Part shown: in pieces, positions 10,901-21,650 of the stretch
How the letters are laid out: the number at the start of each line of letters is the position of its first letter
Position numbering within the stretch: the first letter of the stretch is position 1
Assembly (NCBI RefSeq): GCF_032854445.1
Contig: NC_088295.1
Location: forward strand, 16,603,385-16,667,384
Source of the DNA: Liolophura sinensis
Taxonomy: Eukaryota; Mollusca; Polyplacophora; Chitonida; Chitonidae
Length of the DNA stretch: 64,000 nt
Direction: 5' to 3'
Notes under the pieces: generated by a model
What the model was told of the DNA's origin: nothing
Databases searched by the model: none
The model's input: only the letters and a program-made list of their open reading frames with translations
Translations under genes and position numbers: made by a program

Positions 10901-13900
10901 TCCAGGATCAATCCTTAATCGAGTCACACCTAAGACTTTAAAAGAGGAAGTTGTAACTTCCTCGCTTGGCGTTCAGCATGAAGGGGATAGTGCAACGACT
11001 GGTTGACCCGTATCAGTATAATGGCTCGGGCGGGGCGCCTTACTTGCCTTCGGTAAGTCGTCTCAGTGAAGCAGCACTAAATAAAAGAGCGGTGGAAATC
11101 CGTCCTGCAACAAGGAGGCACATTACATGTACGTGCACCATAAGGATTCCTTCGTCGTCATATGACTGAAAAATTGTTGAGTACGACATTAAACCCCAGA
11201 CACTCACTCACTAACTCACTCTGCATACATATGTAAGGCCAGGCCAATTTCAGGCAAAAATAAATTTGTGCAAAATGCAGACTGTTTCAGCAATTGCTCC
11301 TGTTTAAACATATTTATGTGATAAGCAAGCCTTGAAAAAAAAGAAAAATCATCTGAAACATTAAAATTGGATATTTTCAATTTATTTTTTTTTAATTCCA
11401 TTTTTTGTAATTTTTAGGGTTGGCATGCCCATAGAGATAAATTTGGTTTTGCCTAAACTACAGTTATGCCTGACATGCGCTGAAGTTTAACGCTTTTATT
11501 TTTCTTATAATAATATATTATACTGTATTATTGACAGTGTCGCAAGACAGTTACCATGGCAATGCTGACTGCTTTGTGTGTGTCATAATCAAGCGTGAAG
11601 ACGGGGCAGTAAAGTCACAGCATAGCCAGATGTCTGTGACCCGAGGGCTTGATGTGGTAGACTGTACCGAAGCTACAAGTGGAAACAATAGTCATATGTT
11701 TAATGACATAAATTGTCCACAACTTTCCGGGAAGCCAAGACTGTTTTTCATTCAGGTATAAGTTAAACTTACTTGTTATTTATTTAAGCGGTTTTAGTGT
11801 GAGTCTGGACTAAGTTTATTTATTTATTTGATTGGTGTTTTATCCTGTACTAGAATATATCACTTACACAACAGCAGCCAGCATAATGGTGAGAGGAAAA
11901 AGGAGCAGAGCGTTGGAAACCCACGACCATCCACAGCTTGCTGATAGACCTTCCCATGTATGGCCAGAGAGGAATCCAGCATGAGCTGGGCTTGAACTCA
12001 TAGCGATTGGTGAGAGGCTCCTTTGTCATTGCGTCATGTTGGCATGCAAACCATGGAGGCCACGGAAGCCCCTTCTGGACAGATGCGATATACAGGGTAA
12101 TTAAGGTGCATCAGTACTGGGTGGACAATCAGTACCATTATTAGGTAGAATAGGAGTAAGATGTTATGTACTGAATATAGCTGCTTGGTAATCAGTACTG
12201 GGTGGACAATCAGTACCATTATTAGGTAGAATAGGAGTAAGATGTTGTGCACTGAACATAGCAACTTGGTAATCAGTACTGGGTTGACAAGCAGTACCAG
12301 TATTAGGTAGAACAGCAGTATGATGTTGTGTACTGAATATAGCCACTTGGTGATCAGTACTGGGTGGACAAGCAGTTCAAGTATTAGGTAGAACAGCAGT
12401 ATGATGTTGTGTACTGAATATAGCCACTTGGTGATCAGTACTGGGTGGACAATCAGTACCAGTATTAGGTAGAATAGGAGTAAGATGTTGTGTACTGAAT
12501 ATAGCAACTTGGTAATCAGTACTGAGTGGACAATCAGTACCATTATTAGGTAGAACAGCAGTGTTATGTTGTGTACTGAATATAGCCACTTGGTAATCAG
12601 TACTGGGTGGACAATCAGTACCATTATTAGGTAGAACAGCAGTGTTATGTTGTGTACTGAATATAGCCACTTGGTGATCAGTACTGGGTGGACAATCAGT
12701 ACCAGTATTAGGTAGAACAGCAGTGTTATGTTGTGTACTGAATATAGCCACTTGGTGATCAGTACTGGGTGGACAATCAGTACCAGTATTAGGTAGAACA
12801 GCAGTGTTATGTTGTGTACTGAATATAGCCACTTGGTGATCAGTACTGGGTGGACATTCAGTACCAGTATTAGGTAGAATAGCAGTATGATGTTGTGTAC
12901 TGAATATAACCTCTTGGTAATCAGTACTGGGTGGACAGTCAGTATCAGTATTAGATAGAACAGCAGTAAGATGTTGTGTACTGAATATAGCAACTTGGTA
13001 ATCAGTACTGAGTGGACAGTCAGTACCAGTATTACACAGAACAGCAGTGTTATGTTGTGTACTGAATATAGCCACTTGGTAATCAGTACTGGGTGGACAA
13101 TCAGTACCAGTATAAGGTAAAATAGGAGTAAGATGTTGTGTACTGAATATAGCAACTTGGTAATCAGTACTGGGTGGACAATCAGTACCAGTATTAGGTA
13201 GAACAGCAGTAATATGTTGCATACTGAATATAGCCCCTTGGTAATCAGTACTGGGTGGACAATCAGTACCAGTATTAGGTAGAACAGCAGTGTTATGTTG
13301 TGTACTGAATATAGCCACTTGGTAATCAGTACTGGGTGGACAATCAGTACCAGTATTAGGTAGAACAGCAGTGTTATGTTGTGTACTGAATATAGCCACT
13401 TGGTGATCAGTACTGGGTGGACAATCAGTACCAGTATTAGGTAGAACAGCAGTGTTATGTTGTGTACTGAATATAGCCACTTGGTGATCAGTACTGGGTG
13501 GACAATCAGTACCAGTACTAGGTAGAACAGCAGTGTTATGTTGTGTACTGAATATAGCAACTCAGTGGACAAGCAGTACAAGTCTTAGGTGGAACAGCGG
13601 TATGATGTTGTGTACTGAATAGATCACATGGTGAACAGTACTGTTATGTTCTGTATGGGGTAAGTTAGTTGTGGATGAACCGAAACATGTGGTTTAACTG
13701 TGATATAGTGTTGATGGCAAGTATGGTGTTCAGTACTAGTTAACAAGCCAACAGTGTAGTTGCCAATGCTGTGTGAGAAAGTGGTTATGTCGTGAAGACT
13801 CGGTCTGGTGTTCAGTGCTGTATGGATCAGTAATGTGTTGTTCAGCAGTGGGTGGGTCAGTGGTCTGGTGTTCAGCACTGGGTGTGTCAGTGGTCTGGTT

Positions 13901-16900
13901 TTCAGCGCTGGGTGGGTCAGCAGTCTGGTGTTCAGCACTGGGTACGTTAGTAGTCTGGTGTTCAGTGCTGGATGGATCAGTAGTCTGGTGTTCAGCACTC
14001 AGTGGATCAGTAGTCTGGTGTTCAGCACTGGGTGGGTCAGTAGTCCAGTGTACAGTGCTGGTTGGGCCACTAGTCTGGTGTTCAGCACTAGGTGTGTCAG
14101 TTCTCTGGTGTTCAGTGCTGGATTAGTCAGTAATCTGTTTTTCAGCACTAGGTGGGTCAATAGTGTGGTGTTCAGCACTGGGTCGGTCAGCAGTCTGGTG
14201 TTCAGCACTATGTGGGTCAGTAGTGCAGTGTTCAGCACTAGGTGGGTCAGTAGTCTAGTGTTCAGCACTAGGTGTGTCAGTGGTGTGGAGTTCAACACTG
14301 GGTGTGTCAGTGGTCTGGTGTTCAGCACTGGTTGGGTCAGCAGTCTGGTGTTCAGCACTGGAAGGGTCAGTAGTCTAGTGGTTAGTAATCTGTTGTTCAG
14401 CACTAGGTGGGTCAATAGTGTGGTGTTCAGCACTGGGTGTGTCAGTAGTCTGGTTTTCAATGCTGTATGGATCAGTAATGTGTTGTTCAGGAGTGGGTGG
14501 GTCAGCAGTCTTTTGTTCAGCACTGGATGGGTCAGTAGTCTAGCGTTCAGCACTGTGTGGTTAGTAATCTGGTGTTCAACACTACATGGTCAGTAATGTA
14601 TTGTTCAGCAGTGGGTGGGTCAGTAGTCAGGTGTTCAGCACTGGGTGTGTCAGTGGTCTAGTGGTCAGCACTGGGTGTGTCAGTGGTCTGGTGTTCAGCA
14701 CTGGGTGGGTCAGTAGTCTGGTGTTGAGCACTGTGTGGGTCAGTAGTGTGGTGTTCAGAACTGGGTGGGTCAGTAGTGTGGTGTTCAGAACTGGGTGGGT
14801 CAGTAGTGTGGTGTTCAGCACTGGGTGTGTCAGTAGTCTAGCGTTCAGTGCTGGATTAGTCAGTAATCTGTTGTTCAGCACTAGGTGGGTCAATAGTGTG
14901 GTGTTCAGCACTAGGTGGGTCAGTAGTTTAGTGTTCAGAAGTAGGTGTGTCAGTGTTGTGGAGTTCAGCACTAGGTGTGTCCGTAGTCTAGTGTTCAGTG
15001 CTGGATTAGTCAGTAATCTGTTGTTCAGCACTAGGTGGGTCAATAGTGTGGTGTTCAGCACAATGTGGGCCAGTAGTCTAGTGTTCAGCAGTAGGTGTGT
15101 CAGTGTTGTGGAGTTCAGCACTGGGTGTGTCAGTGGTCTGGTGTTCAGCACTGGGTGGGTCAGCAGTCTGGTGTTCAGCGCTGGTGGGTCAGTAGTCTAG
15201 TGTTCAGCACTGTGTGGTTAGTAATCTGTTGTTCAACACTAGGTGGTCAGTAATGTATTGTTCAGCAGTGGGTGGGTCAGTAGTATGGTGTTCAGCACTG
15301 GGTGTGTCAGTGGTCTGGTGTTCAGCACTAGGTGGGTCAGTAGTCTAGTGTTCAGCACTGGGTGGGTCAGTAGTCTGGTGTTGAGCACTGTGTGGGTCAG
15401 TAGTGTGGTGTTCAGCACTGGATGGGTCAGTATTCTAGTGGTTAGTAATCTGTTGTTCAGCACTGGGTTTGTCAGTAGTCTTGAGTTCAGTGCTGGGTGT
15501 GTCAGTAGTCTGGTGTTCAGCACTGGGTGTGTCAGTAGTCTGGTGTTCAGCACTGTGTGGTTAGTAATCTGTTGTTCAACACTAGGTGGTCAGTAATGTG
15601 TTGTTCAGCACTGGGTGGGTCAGTAGTCTGGTGTTCAGCACTGGGTGTGGCAGTGGTCTGGTGTTCAGCACTGGGCGTGTCAGTGGTCTGGCGTTCAGCA
15701 CTGGGTACGTTAGTAGTCTAGTGTTCAGTGCTGGATGGATCAGTAGTCTAGTGTTTAGCCCTAGGTGGGTCAGTGGTCCCCTGTTCAGCACTGGAAGGGT
15801 CAGGGGTCAAGTGTTTAGCACTGGGTGGGTCAGTAGTCTGGTGTTCAGGACTGGGTGGGTCAGTAGTCTGGTGTTCAGCCCTAGGTGGGTCAGTGGTCTC
15901 CTCTTCAGCACTGGAAGGGTCAGTAGTCTAGTGTTCAGCATTGGGTGGGTCAGCAGTCTGGTGTTCAGCACTGGGTGGGTCAGTAGTCTAGTGTTCAGCC
16001 TTAGGTGGGTCAGTGGTCTCCTCTTCAGCACTGGAAGGGTCAGTAGCCTAGTGTTCAGCACTGGGTGGGTCAGTAGTCTGGTGTTCAGGACTGGGTGGAT
16101 CAGTAGTCTAGTGTTCAGCACTGGGTGGGTCAGTAGTCTGGTGTTCAGCACTGGGTACGTTAGTATTCTAGTGTTCAGTGCTGGATGGATCAGTAGTCTG
16201 GTGTTCAGCACTCAGTGGATCAGTAGTCTGGTGTTCAGCACTGGGTGGGTCAGTAGTCCAGTGTACAGTGCGGGTTGGGCCAGTAGTCTGGTGTTAAGTG
16301 CTGAATAGATTTAAATCTTTGAATCCATCACCATTTTACTTAGTTGAGAGTTCTGTTTGCCTGAGTTGTTCCTTGTTTATTGTCATGTCTTGGAGGATTT
16401 CTCTTTATATAAGTCTATACAGCTTACAAGTAGAGGAATATCCACGTACCCCAACCAAGGGAGACAACCGAGAACTCAAACTTACTCACAAAAACTGAAA
16501 TCCCAGACCTTTACCTAACATCTGTGGTCCATGTAACAATTTCTTGTATTTCAGACCATTAGTGAGAGCAGCATGTACAGTGATGTCAGAGTACAAGATG
16601 GCCTTGATGAGGTGGATGCTTGTGTTGTCAGACCACCTGCACCAATTCCTCCTATTCAGGAGAAGTGCATGATCAAGACTCTCAGGGATGAGAAACTTTA
16701 CAAAGACTTCTTGTTAATGTATGCTACGTGTCCAGGTAAGTCATGTAGTGCTAGTCTGTGTGGCTAGGGTTTGTGTGTGTTGTAAGTGCTTTATTGTCTG
16801 CGTCATGCCAGTTAAACTGAATGGCCTTTCAAATCTGATAGACGATTGTCCCTTTGATTTACTGATGATTTTCCTTTGATGTGCCAGCTGATGATTTCCC

Positions 16901-17524
16901 TTTGATATGCTAACTGATGATTTCCCTTTGATATGCCAACTGATGATTTCTCTTTGATATGCTAACTGATGATTTCCCTTTCATTTGCCAATTGATGATT
17001 TCCCTTTCATAGACCGACTGATGATTTCCCTTTCATAGACCGGCTGATGATTTCCCTTTCATAGCCCGGCTGATGATTTCCCTTTCATAGACTGACTGAT
17101 CATTTCCCTTTCATATTCTTTAAGTTAACTGATGTTTCATTTTATTAGTATAACTGGTAACTGGTAACTTTCCCTATGATGTGATATCTTATGATTGTCC
17201 TTACCATATAGTGATGGATGATTTTCTCAGTCATTTGATATGGCAACTGATAATTCATTATTTTCCATATGTAGTAACTTCTGGTTGTTCACCTATTGTG
17301 TTTCCATCTAAATAATTTCCCATATTTCTCCAGGAAACGACAGTAATGGAAGAGTATCCAGGTTCACCCAGCTGTTATGCCAGGCACTCACAGAAGCCAG
17401 AGGTCGAAGTTTACTGCGTATGTTGACCTGTGTCTGTGGTCAGATGATCAAGCACAACAGTTCAGTTCCATGTATTTACAGCAAACTGACAAGAGATTTG
17501 GTCTTCAAAAACAAGCAGATATGA
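7889..17524 (+). CDS. Catalytically inactive caspase paralogue (pseudocaspase), six coding exons
   Basis: Caspase-fold protein, 291 residues, open across exons 7889-7907, 9853-9901, 10486-10703, 11538-11755, 16555-16735, 17334-17524. Phases (1,2,1,0,1) equal those of the neighbouring active caspase. Fold landmarks kept: GLAVVINN, SLQFKV, DCFVCVII, KPRLFFIQ, DEVDA (186-190), DFLLMYATCPG, VPCIYSKLTRDL. Catalytic features lost: Cys of QACRG is Ile170 in QTISE; the active-site His is Arg115 in IIKRED; the S1 Arg of RHGTD is Ser57; SWRNSxxGSWF becomes NDSNGRVSRF. Protease activity is therefore very unlikely. A role as decoy, inhibitor or heterodimer partner, as known for c-FLIP and some insect and nematode caspase homologues, is inference. 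All junctions are canonical and no stop interrupts the frame, which argues against a pseudogene. Confidence 0.85.
8874..9209 (+). repeat. 48-bp minisatellite, seven copies
   Basis: 336 bp, exactly seven 48-bp units starting CAGACCCTCTGCAGTGTG. Because 48 is a multiple of three, it produces overlapping open frames that are repeat translations (SVPVLGLGMLCCQTLC-like), not evidence of a gene. It lies in intron 1. Confidence 0.92.
9375..9530 (-). mobile_element. Decayed tRNA-like SINE candidate
   Basis: Read on the minus strand, the piece starts GGGCCATGACCTTGAGGTAC and continues with a tRNA-like head and a GATTCGATCACCC segment. Boundaries and family are uncertain; no target duplication was found. 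Confidence 0.4.
9853..9901 (+). CDS. Pseudocaspase coding exon 2 (micro-exon)
   Basis: 49 nt between a strong acceptor (TTTTGCTTCCAG) and a strong donor (AAAG|GTAAGA). Phase 1 in and phase 2 out, exactly as exon 2 of the active paralogue. Encodes VTCAHSRDVYFEHLNK; no similarity to the active prodomain. Confidence 0.65.
9902..10485 (+). other. Pseudocaspase intron 2
   Basis: A/T-rich, no repeat or gene recognised. Confidence 0.5.
10486..10703 (+). CDS. Pseudocaspase coding exon 3
   Basis: 218 nt; acceptor CTTCAG, donor AAAG|GTAAAA (phase 1). Encodes YRGLAVVINNSS through SLQFKVQQVKDV. The S1-pocket Arg and the GTDVDA loop are replaced by SAGSQQDA. Confidence 0.88.
10851..11220 (+). mobile_element. 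tRNA-derived SINE, full length, with target-site duplication
   Basis: The tRNA-like head GGCCCGGATAGCACAGTTGG has an A box (TAGCACAGTTGG, 10862-10873) and a degenerate B box (GGATCAATCC, 10905-10914). A long body follows, then a tail GAGTACGACATTAAAC and CACTCACTCACT repeats. The 13-bp duplication CTGCATACATATG lies at 10838-10850 and 11221-11233, proving insertion. It lies in pseudocaspase intron 3 (10704-11537). It is not a functional tRNA gene: the B box and folding are degraded. Confidence 0.88.
11538..11755 (+). CDS. Pseudocaspase coding exon 4 (His lost)
   Basis: 218 nt; acceptor TTGACAG, donor TTCAG|GTATAA, phase 0. DCFVCVIIKREDG aligns to DCFACAILTHGEEG, placing Arg at the catalytic His. 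Ends KPRLFFIQ. Confidence 0.9.
11815..12072 (-). mobile_element. tRNA-derived SINE, mollusc-type family
   Basis: On the minus strand it begins GGGGCTTCCGTGGCCTCCAT (tRNA-like head) and ends in a TAAA-type tail next to GTATAAAACACCAAT-like sequence. The middle has the recurrent blocks GAGTTCAAGCCCAGCTCATG and GTCGTGGGTTTCC seen in at least six fragments in this window. A TCTGGAC repeat on each side may be a short target duplication. It lies in pseudocaspase intron 4. Confidence 0.75.
12111..13620 (+). repeat. 81-bp minisatellite, about 18-19 copies
   Basis: Unit about 81 bp with core TCAGTACTGGGTGGACAATC. Units differ at scattered sites. It lies wholly inside pseudocaspase intron 4. The 515- and 367-residue minus-strand frames here are by-products of a period divisible by three. 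Confidence 0.93.
13800..16308 (+). repeat. 30-bp minisatellite, about 80 copies
   Basis: About 2.5 kb of a degenerate 30-bp unit, GTCTGGTGTTCAGCACTGGG followed by TGGGTCAGTA. Longer stretches recur in order (for example the TTAGTAATCTGTTGTTCA variants), suggesting higher-order repeats. The plus strand is rich in G and T. It directly follows the 81-bp array, and both share the core CAGYACTGGGTGG. Confidence 0.93.
16555..16735 (+). CDS. Pseudocaspase coding exon 5 (Cys lost, DEVD kept)
   Basis: 181 nt; acceptor TATTTCAG, donor CCAG|GTAAGT, phase 1. Starts TISESSMYSDVRVQDG where the active gene has ACRGTRLDHGVEKSDG, aligning without a gap, with Ile at the catalytic Cys. It then keeps LDEVDA and a Pro-rich linker. 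Confidence 0.9.
16859..17120 (+). repeat. 26-bp minisatellite, about 10 copies
   Basis: Unit of about 26 bp, TGATGATTTCCCTTTCATAG plus GACCGAC-type variants, degrading toward the 3' end. It lies in pseudocaspase intron 5 (16736-17333). Confidence 0.85.
17334..17524 (+). CDS. Pseudocaspase coding exon 6 (small subunit)
   Basis: Acceptor TTTCTCCAG; encodes GNDSNGRVSRFTQLLCQAL and ends VPCIYSKLTRDLVFKNKQI. The GSWF groove motif is absent, but the C-terminal beta-strand motif resembles IPCIxSMLTK. Confidence 0.88.
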
Positions 17525-17896
17525 ACAAAGACATTTCCTCTTTGCATCTACAACTTTTATATTCCGAACATTAAAAAGGGTTTTATCATGGTATCATAAT
17601 TTCATCTGTCTGTTATTAGATTGGTGCCAGTCGTTTAGCATGTGCAGCTTCCTGTATATTTGTTCTGCTAGTGCAGTTTTCATCTTGACATTTGTCAGTT
17701 TCTGTTTTGTACTTTAATAATGCTGTGTTAACCAGATTGCCCATTTTGCTACATTTCTGCATATCATAAACCAAGAATATATTTGCTCGCTCTTGCATCA
17801 AACTCAGCTGAGTCCAGTGTCTCATAATGAAGTCTACAGTATTGTTTTCATAAATAATTTAGGAAGACACTGACCTCATTGAGGCATTGAGGCAAA

Positions 17897-17902
17897 AATA
17901 AA
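17897..17902 (+). terminator. Possible polyadenylation signal of the pseudocaspase
   Basis: First clear AATAAA found after the stop codon, 373 bp downstream. A shorter 3'UTR using a variant signal is possible. Confidence 0.35.
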
Positions 17903-20900
17903 TAAGTCACATGGTCTGTCTTGAAGCCCTGTGCACGTAAAACAAGCCCCTCCTGTATTAAGCTTTCAACTATGCTACTTGCGATCACAGTGATCTTCGA
18001 ACTGAAATGTACATACATGTATGTTTTCAATGTATCAACTATCTAGATAAAATCTCATCTGTCTTAACTTTACTTGTTCAGAATCTAAATACGATACTTA
18101 GATCTATTATTATAGAAAGCCTTTTCGTAAGGCTACGTCCCTTAACACTCTTGCACACGTGCATTGTTAAGACCAAACAGGGTACGGGAAAGGGGCCATC
18201 ACCCACTCTCTGGTTTGTTCTCTGTACATGTGTGTATGGGTTCCAGCCAGCAGGAGGGCAGTTAGGGGTCAGCAATGGGCCATCTCCCAGTACTCTACTT
18301 CTGTTGGCTGGAACAGCACTGTTGGATTGGTTGTGTTGTTGCTTTTTGTATGTATGAATGTATGTAGCTTGACTTTTCAAACTACATGACACCTTATCTT
18401 GCTTGATAAGCTGATTTTTTACTGGACTCAGAAGCTTGTATCCTGTATATTGTTTGCTGGCTGAAGGCTTTGGAGAAGAACAGTTTCATTATAAATTGAC
18501 TGAGCTACTTTCACTAAATAAAGATATTATACCCTACCAAAAACTCAATCTTCATAAAATAAACTATGGGAGAAAAAACAACAATAAACAGATAGAAATA
18601 CATCTCAATGTACACATTTATTTGTAATCTGCAATATGGTTTTATTCTCATCGTCTTTATATAATGTACATATACAGGAACTTCATAACAACTGACTGGA
18701 CTATGTATTATGCAGAGAAGCCCAGAGAAGCACCTGTTTTTCACAACCCTTTTTTCTAACAGCCAGTTACCAATGAATTCACTAAAATTACACCTTCCAA
18801 ATCTGAGGCATTAGCTTACCTGAAAAGTATAAACAGGGGATCCTTGTAGATATATAAAGAAAAAATAAACAATCAAGGTGCATATAGAGCTGCAATGGGG
18901 GCCATTATGCAGATTTCTGTGTTGCAAGAAAATACACAGTACTATTGTAGGTCCATATAAATGGGAAAAGCCGACCATTCACAAATTTAACAGAACCAAA
19001 CCAAAAATAAATTCTGCAATACAAAAACAGTGTAGTTTGCCACCATTAAACAAAAATTCAGACTTTTAAAAACAAATCAAATTATTCAAAGCTTTGTGTT
19101 AATTATTAAGAGTTTATTATTGAGGAATTGCATGGTGGTGTATGTTTATATAACCACAGTATACCAGGGAGATAGTGGCTTAACACCGCCACAACAAGGG
19201 AGATAATCCAGAGACTTAACTACATGACATTACATGAACAATCCAAACAGTCAAGAGACGTCTCACAACAATTAGAATTTATTCCTGTTTTATGTCAGCA
19301 GAAGGCTTTCTGGCAAAGAGAGATGTAGAACTGAATAAACAACAGAGCTGTTACATATGAGTTAAGAAACAAATCATTATGCTGTATGAAGATATTTGAT
19401 AGTATTAAAGCTACATACATTTGGTGTACAAAATTAAAATTTGTTTAAAAAGTTTCATTTAAAAAAAAAAAATGCAAACATCACTGGAACCTGAGAGACA
19501 AATTGTTCAATACTGTGAAACTAATGGTAATACACTAAAATAACAACATCTACGACATTGTGTAACATGAGAGCAACACTTAAAGCTGTTAGAAATATTT
19601 GTTGGGACTATGATAAAGTGCTCAAGAACAAATCCAGTTTCAAGAATGGAAAGGATGTTTTAAGTTCTTTTTCGTTTTGTCAGTCAAAAATATCATTAAC
19701 CACCGACTTGTACAAAATTATAAAAGAAAAACTTTTTCCGCAAAATAGTTCACATTTCTTTAAAGCATACTAAAGAGAATACATGTGTCAAAGATTTCCA
19801 AGTTAATTTCATTACCCCATGGCTTCCATGGTAACAGTATGCCAGGAAAACTGATCACCATAAAAGAGGACACAAAGCATACTGATATGAAAATTGGTAA
19901 TGATTTGTAAATTAAAATATCATAGCCTGTAGTATAATTGGGATTTGTTTTTAATATCATAAAAATACTTGTATGAACTCATCATATGGGTATAGGCCCA
20001 AATCTAGGCTTTACTTAACTTTAAACATTTCAGCACTATCAGATATCATTTTAACCCTCCCCAAGCTAGTTTGTGAAATATGCAGGATATTTTCAAATTG
20101 CTACTAAGATGCATGTGTATTTATATACAGCATATTTTATATACCAGTGAAATCACACATTTACATCATAACCATACACATTTTGACCAATCACATTGCG
20201 GATAATTTTCACAACCAGACATTACAAACCAGCATCATGCATTTATGCCCAATGAGAATCAGCTTTGATACAAACCTACCAATCACGACCAAACCATCAT
20301 AGGCAACATCACCAAACCCATGTGAAAGACAAAGCAGGTGAAAGTAGTCCAACTTTTAGACTATAGTCCACATACAACTATACCATATTCATGGTAAACA
20401 GTGGTATGCTTTACCACGACAAATTCAAAAATCTTTCTACACTTAACAACATATCAGCTGTCTAGCTTCTCACAGCTCACAGTACCCTGCGTTATCCATT
20501 CATTCCTTAATCACCCACCCTGATCACACACAGGGGCACCTGCAGATCGGATTCCCTCGTACCACAGTAGAACACAGAACCAGTGCAAGCATCAAACAAC
20601 AGTTCAAGTGCTAACAGTTAAGATGCTTCCCTGTCTCCTGCAGCTGTACTTGACCTCTGTGAATGCTGAAGGCCATCCTGTGAGGGACACCTTTCCCCAA
20701 AAGGACCACAAGAGGTCCCAGAATTGGAAAAGCTGACCTGGTGACTCACAAATAGGAATTCTTTGACACTCCTCTGACATTCCATCCAATGCCACTGAAT
20801 ACAGTGTTTTTACTGTTTAATGCTTAAAGCAACAGCATGTACGTCAAAACATTGTCACAAAATGGTACTTGCACGCCACAAAATGTCACAACAGATGGTT

Positions 20901-21527
20901 TAGTAGACGGCGCCGTAAGAAAGTACTCCGTTGCACATCCGTTGTTTGAGGCTGAACATTGTTTTCATTTATCTTCTTTGTTCAGATCTATGTACAGCAG
21001 AGCCCGACATCCATGATGAACAGAGTACTTTCACACTATTGTCCCACAACAAATGTGGAGCGTTAGTTGTAAACATGTGGTTCAGAAAGAGGACGATGTC
21101 ACTCAAAGTCAGACGACTGTTAACAATGAGACTCACTACAATCCAGTGTCCTGAATCCATTTATACATGAAGCTCTGGATAACATCATACAACCTTTTGG
21201 GGTTACTTGCCAAAATTTGCTCACAAGTATGTGTAAAAGATGTAAATAGTGGTGCCGAGAAGGCTTGTTTGGCTTCCTCCTAAGATTGCATGAATCCTCT
21301 TGAAATAACGTATTAGCTTATAATGTGAGAAGTACACTCTGAAAATACTGTTGGAAACAATTAATGTTTCTGCGTGGCCAAAATGCTAATCAACTGTGAA
21401 CTGTGGAATTCAAATATGTTAATCCCTCTAGTGAATTACTGCCGAGTCATCATTTTTACCACACATGGTCCATTTTGCATAAGGAAGTCACAACATCTTC
21501 CTGTAAACATCTCATGTCTACAAAGGG

Positions 21528-21533
21528 TTTATT
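21528..21533 (-). terminator. Candidate RASSF polyadenylation signal
   Basis: AATAAA on the minus strand about 63 bp past the RASSF stop codon. Further TTTATT matches lie distally, so a longer 3'UTR cannot be excluded. Confidence 0.4.
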
Positions 21534-21595
21534 AAACTTTGGAAATAATTAACAGAAATAAACGTTTAGTCCTCTAGCTATAAGAGAAGAATGGG

Positions 21596-21650
21596 TTATG
21601 CCTGACTTTCCCGCAATCTCTTCTTCATTATATCTCTGGCCCTCTCGTAT
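21596..21650 (-). CDS. RASSF: RASSF coding exon 11 (SARAH end)
   Basis: 55 nt; acceptor TTATCAG. Encodes [17 protein letters not shown] and stop, the last turns of the SARAH helix. Confidence 0.88.

Larger units (their letters stand above)
17525..21595. other. Convergent intergenic region and 3'UTRs
   Basis: Lies between the pseudocaspase stop (+) and the RASSF stop (-). Mostly A/T-rich; no conserved coding region, tRNA or rRNA recognised. A GGGAGATAATCC motif occurs at about 19198. Confidence 0.5.

Noticed and set aside
10854-10925. Possible tRNA gene
   Set aside because: The tRNA-like head is followed by a SINE body and tail flanked by a target duplication, and the B box is degenerate.
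12034-13581. Minus-strand open frame of 515 residues with hydrophobic repeats (and an overlapping 367-residue frame)
   Set aside because: It is the translation of the 81-bp minisatellite inside an intron. The period is a multiple of three, so frames stay open in several registers.
13773-16308. Many open frames of 104-262 residues on both strands
   Set aside because: By-products of the 30-bp minisatellite; no start context, splice support or known domain.
16859-17120. CRISPR-like regular repeats
   Set aside because: Units abut without unique spacers in a eukaryotic intron; it is a 26-bp minisatellite.
7889-17524. Calling the plus-strand caspase a pseudogene
   Set aside because: No internal stop or frameshift; all junctions are canonical with phases matching the active paralogue; changes concentrate in active-site residues.
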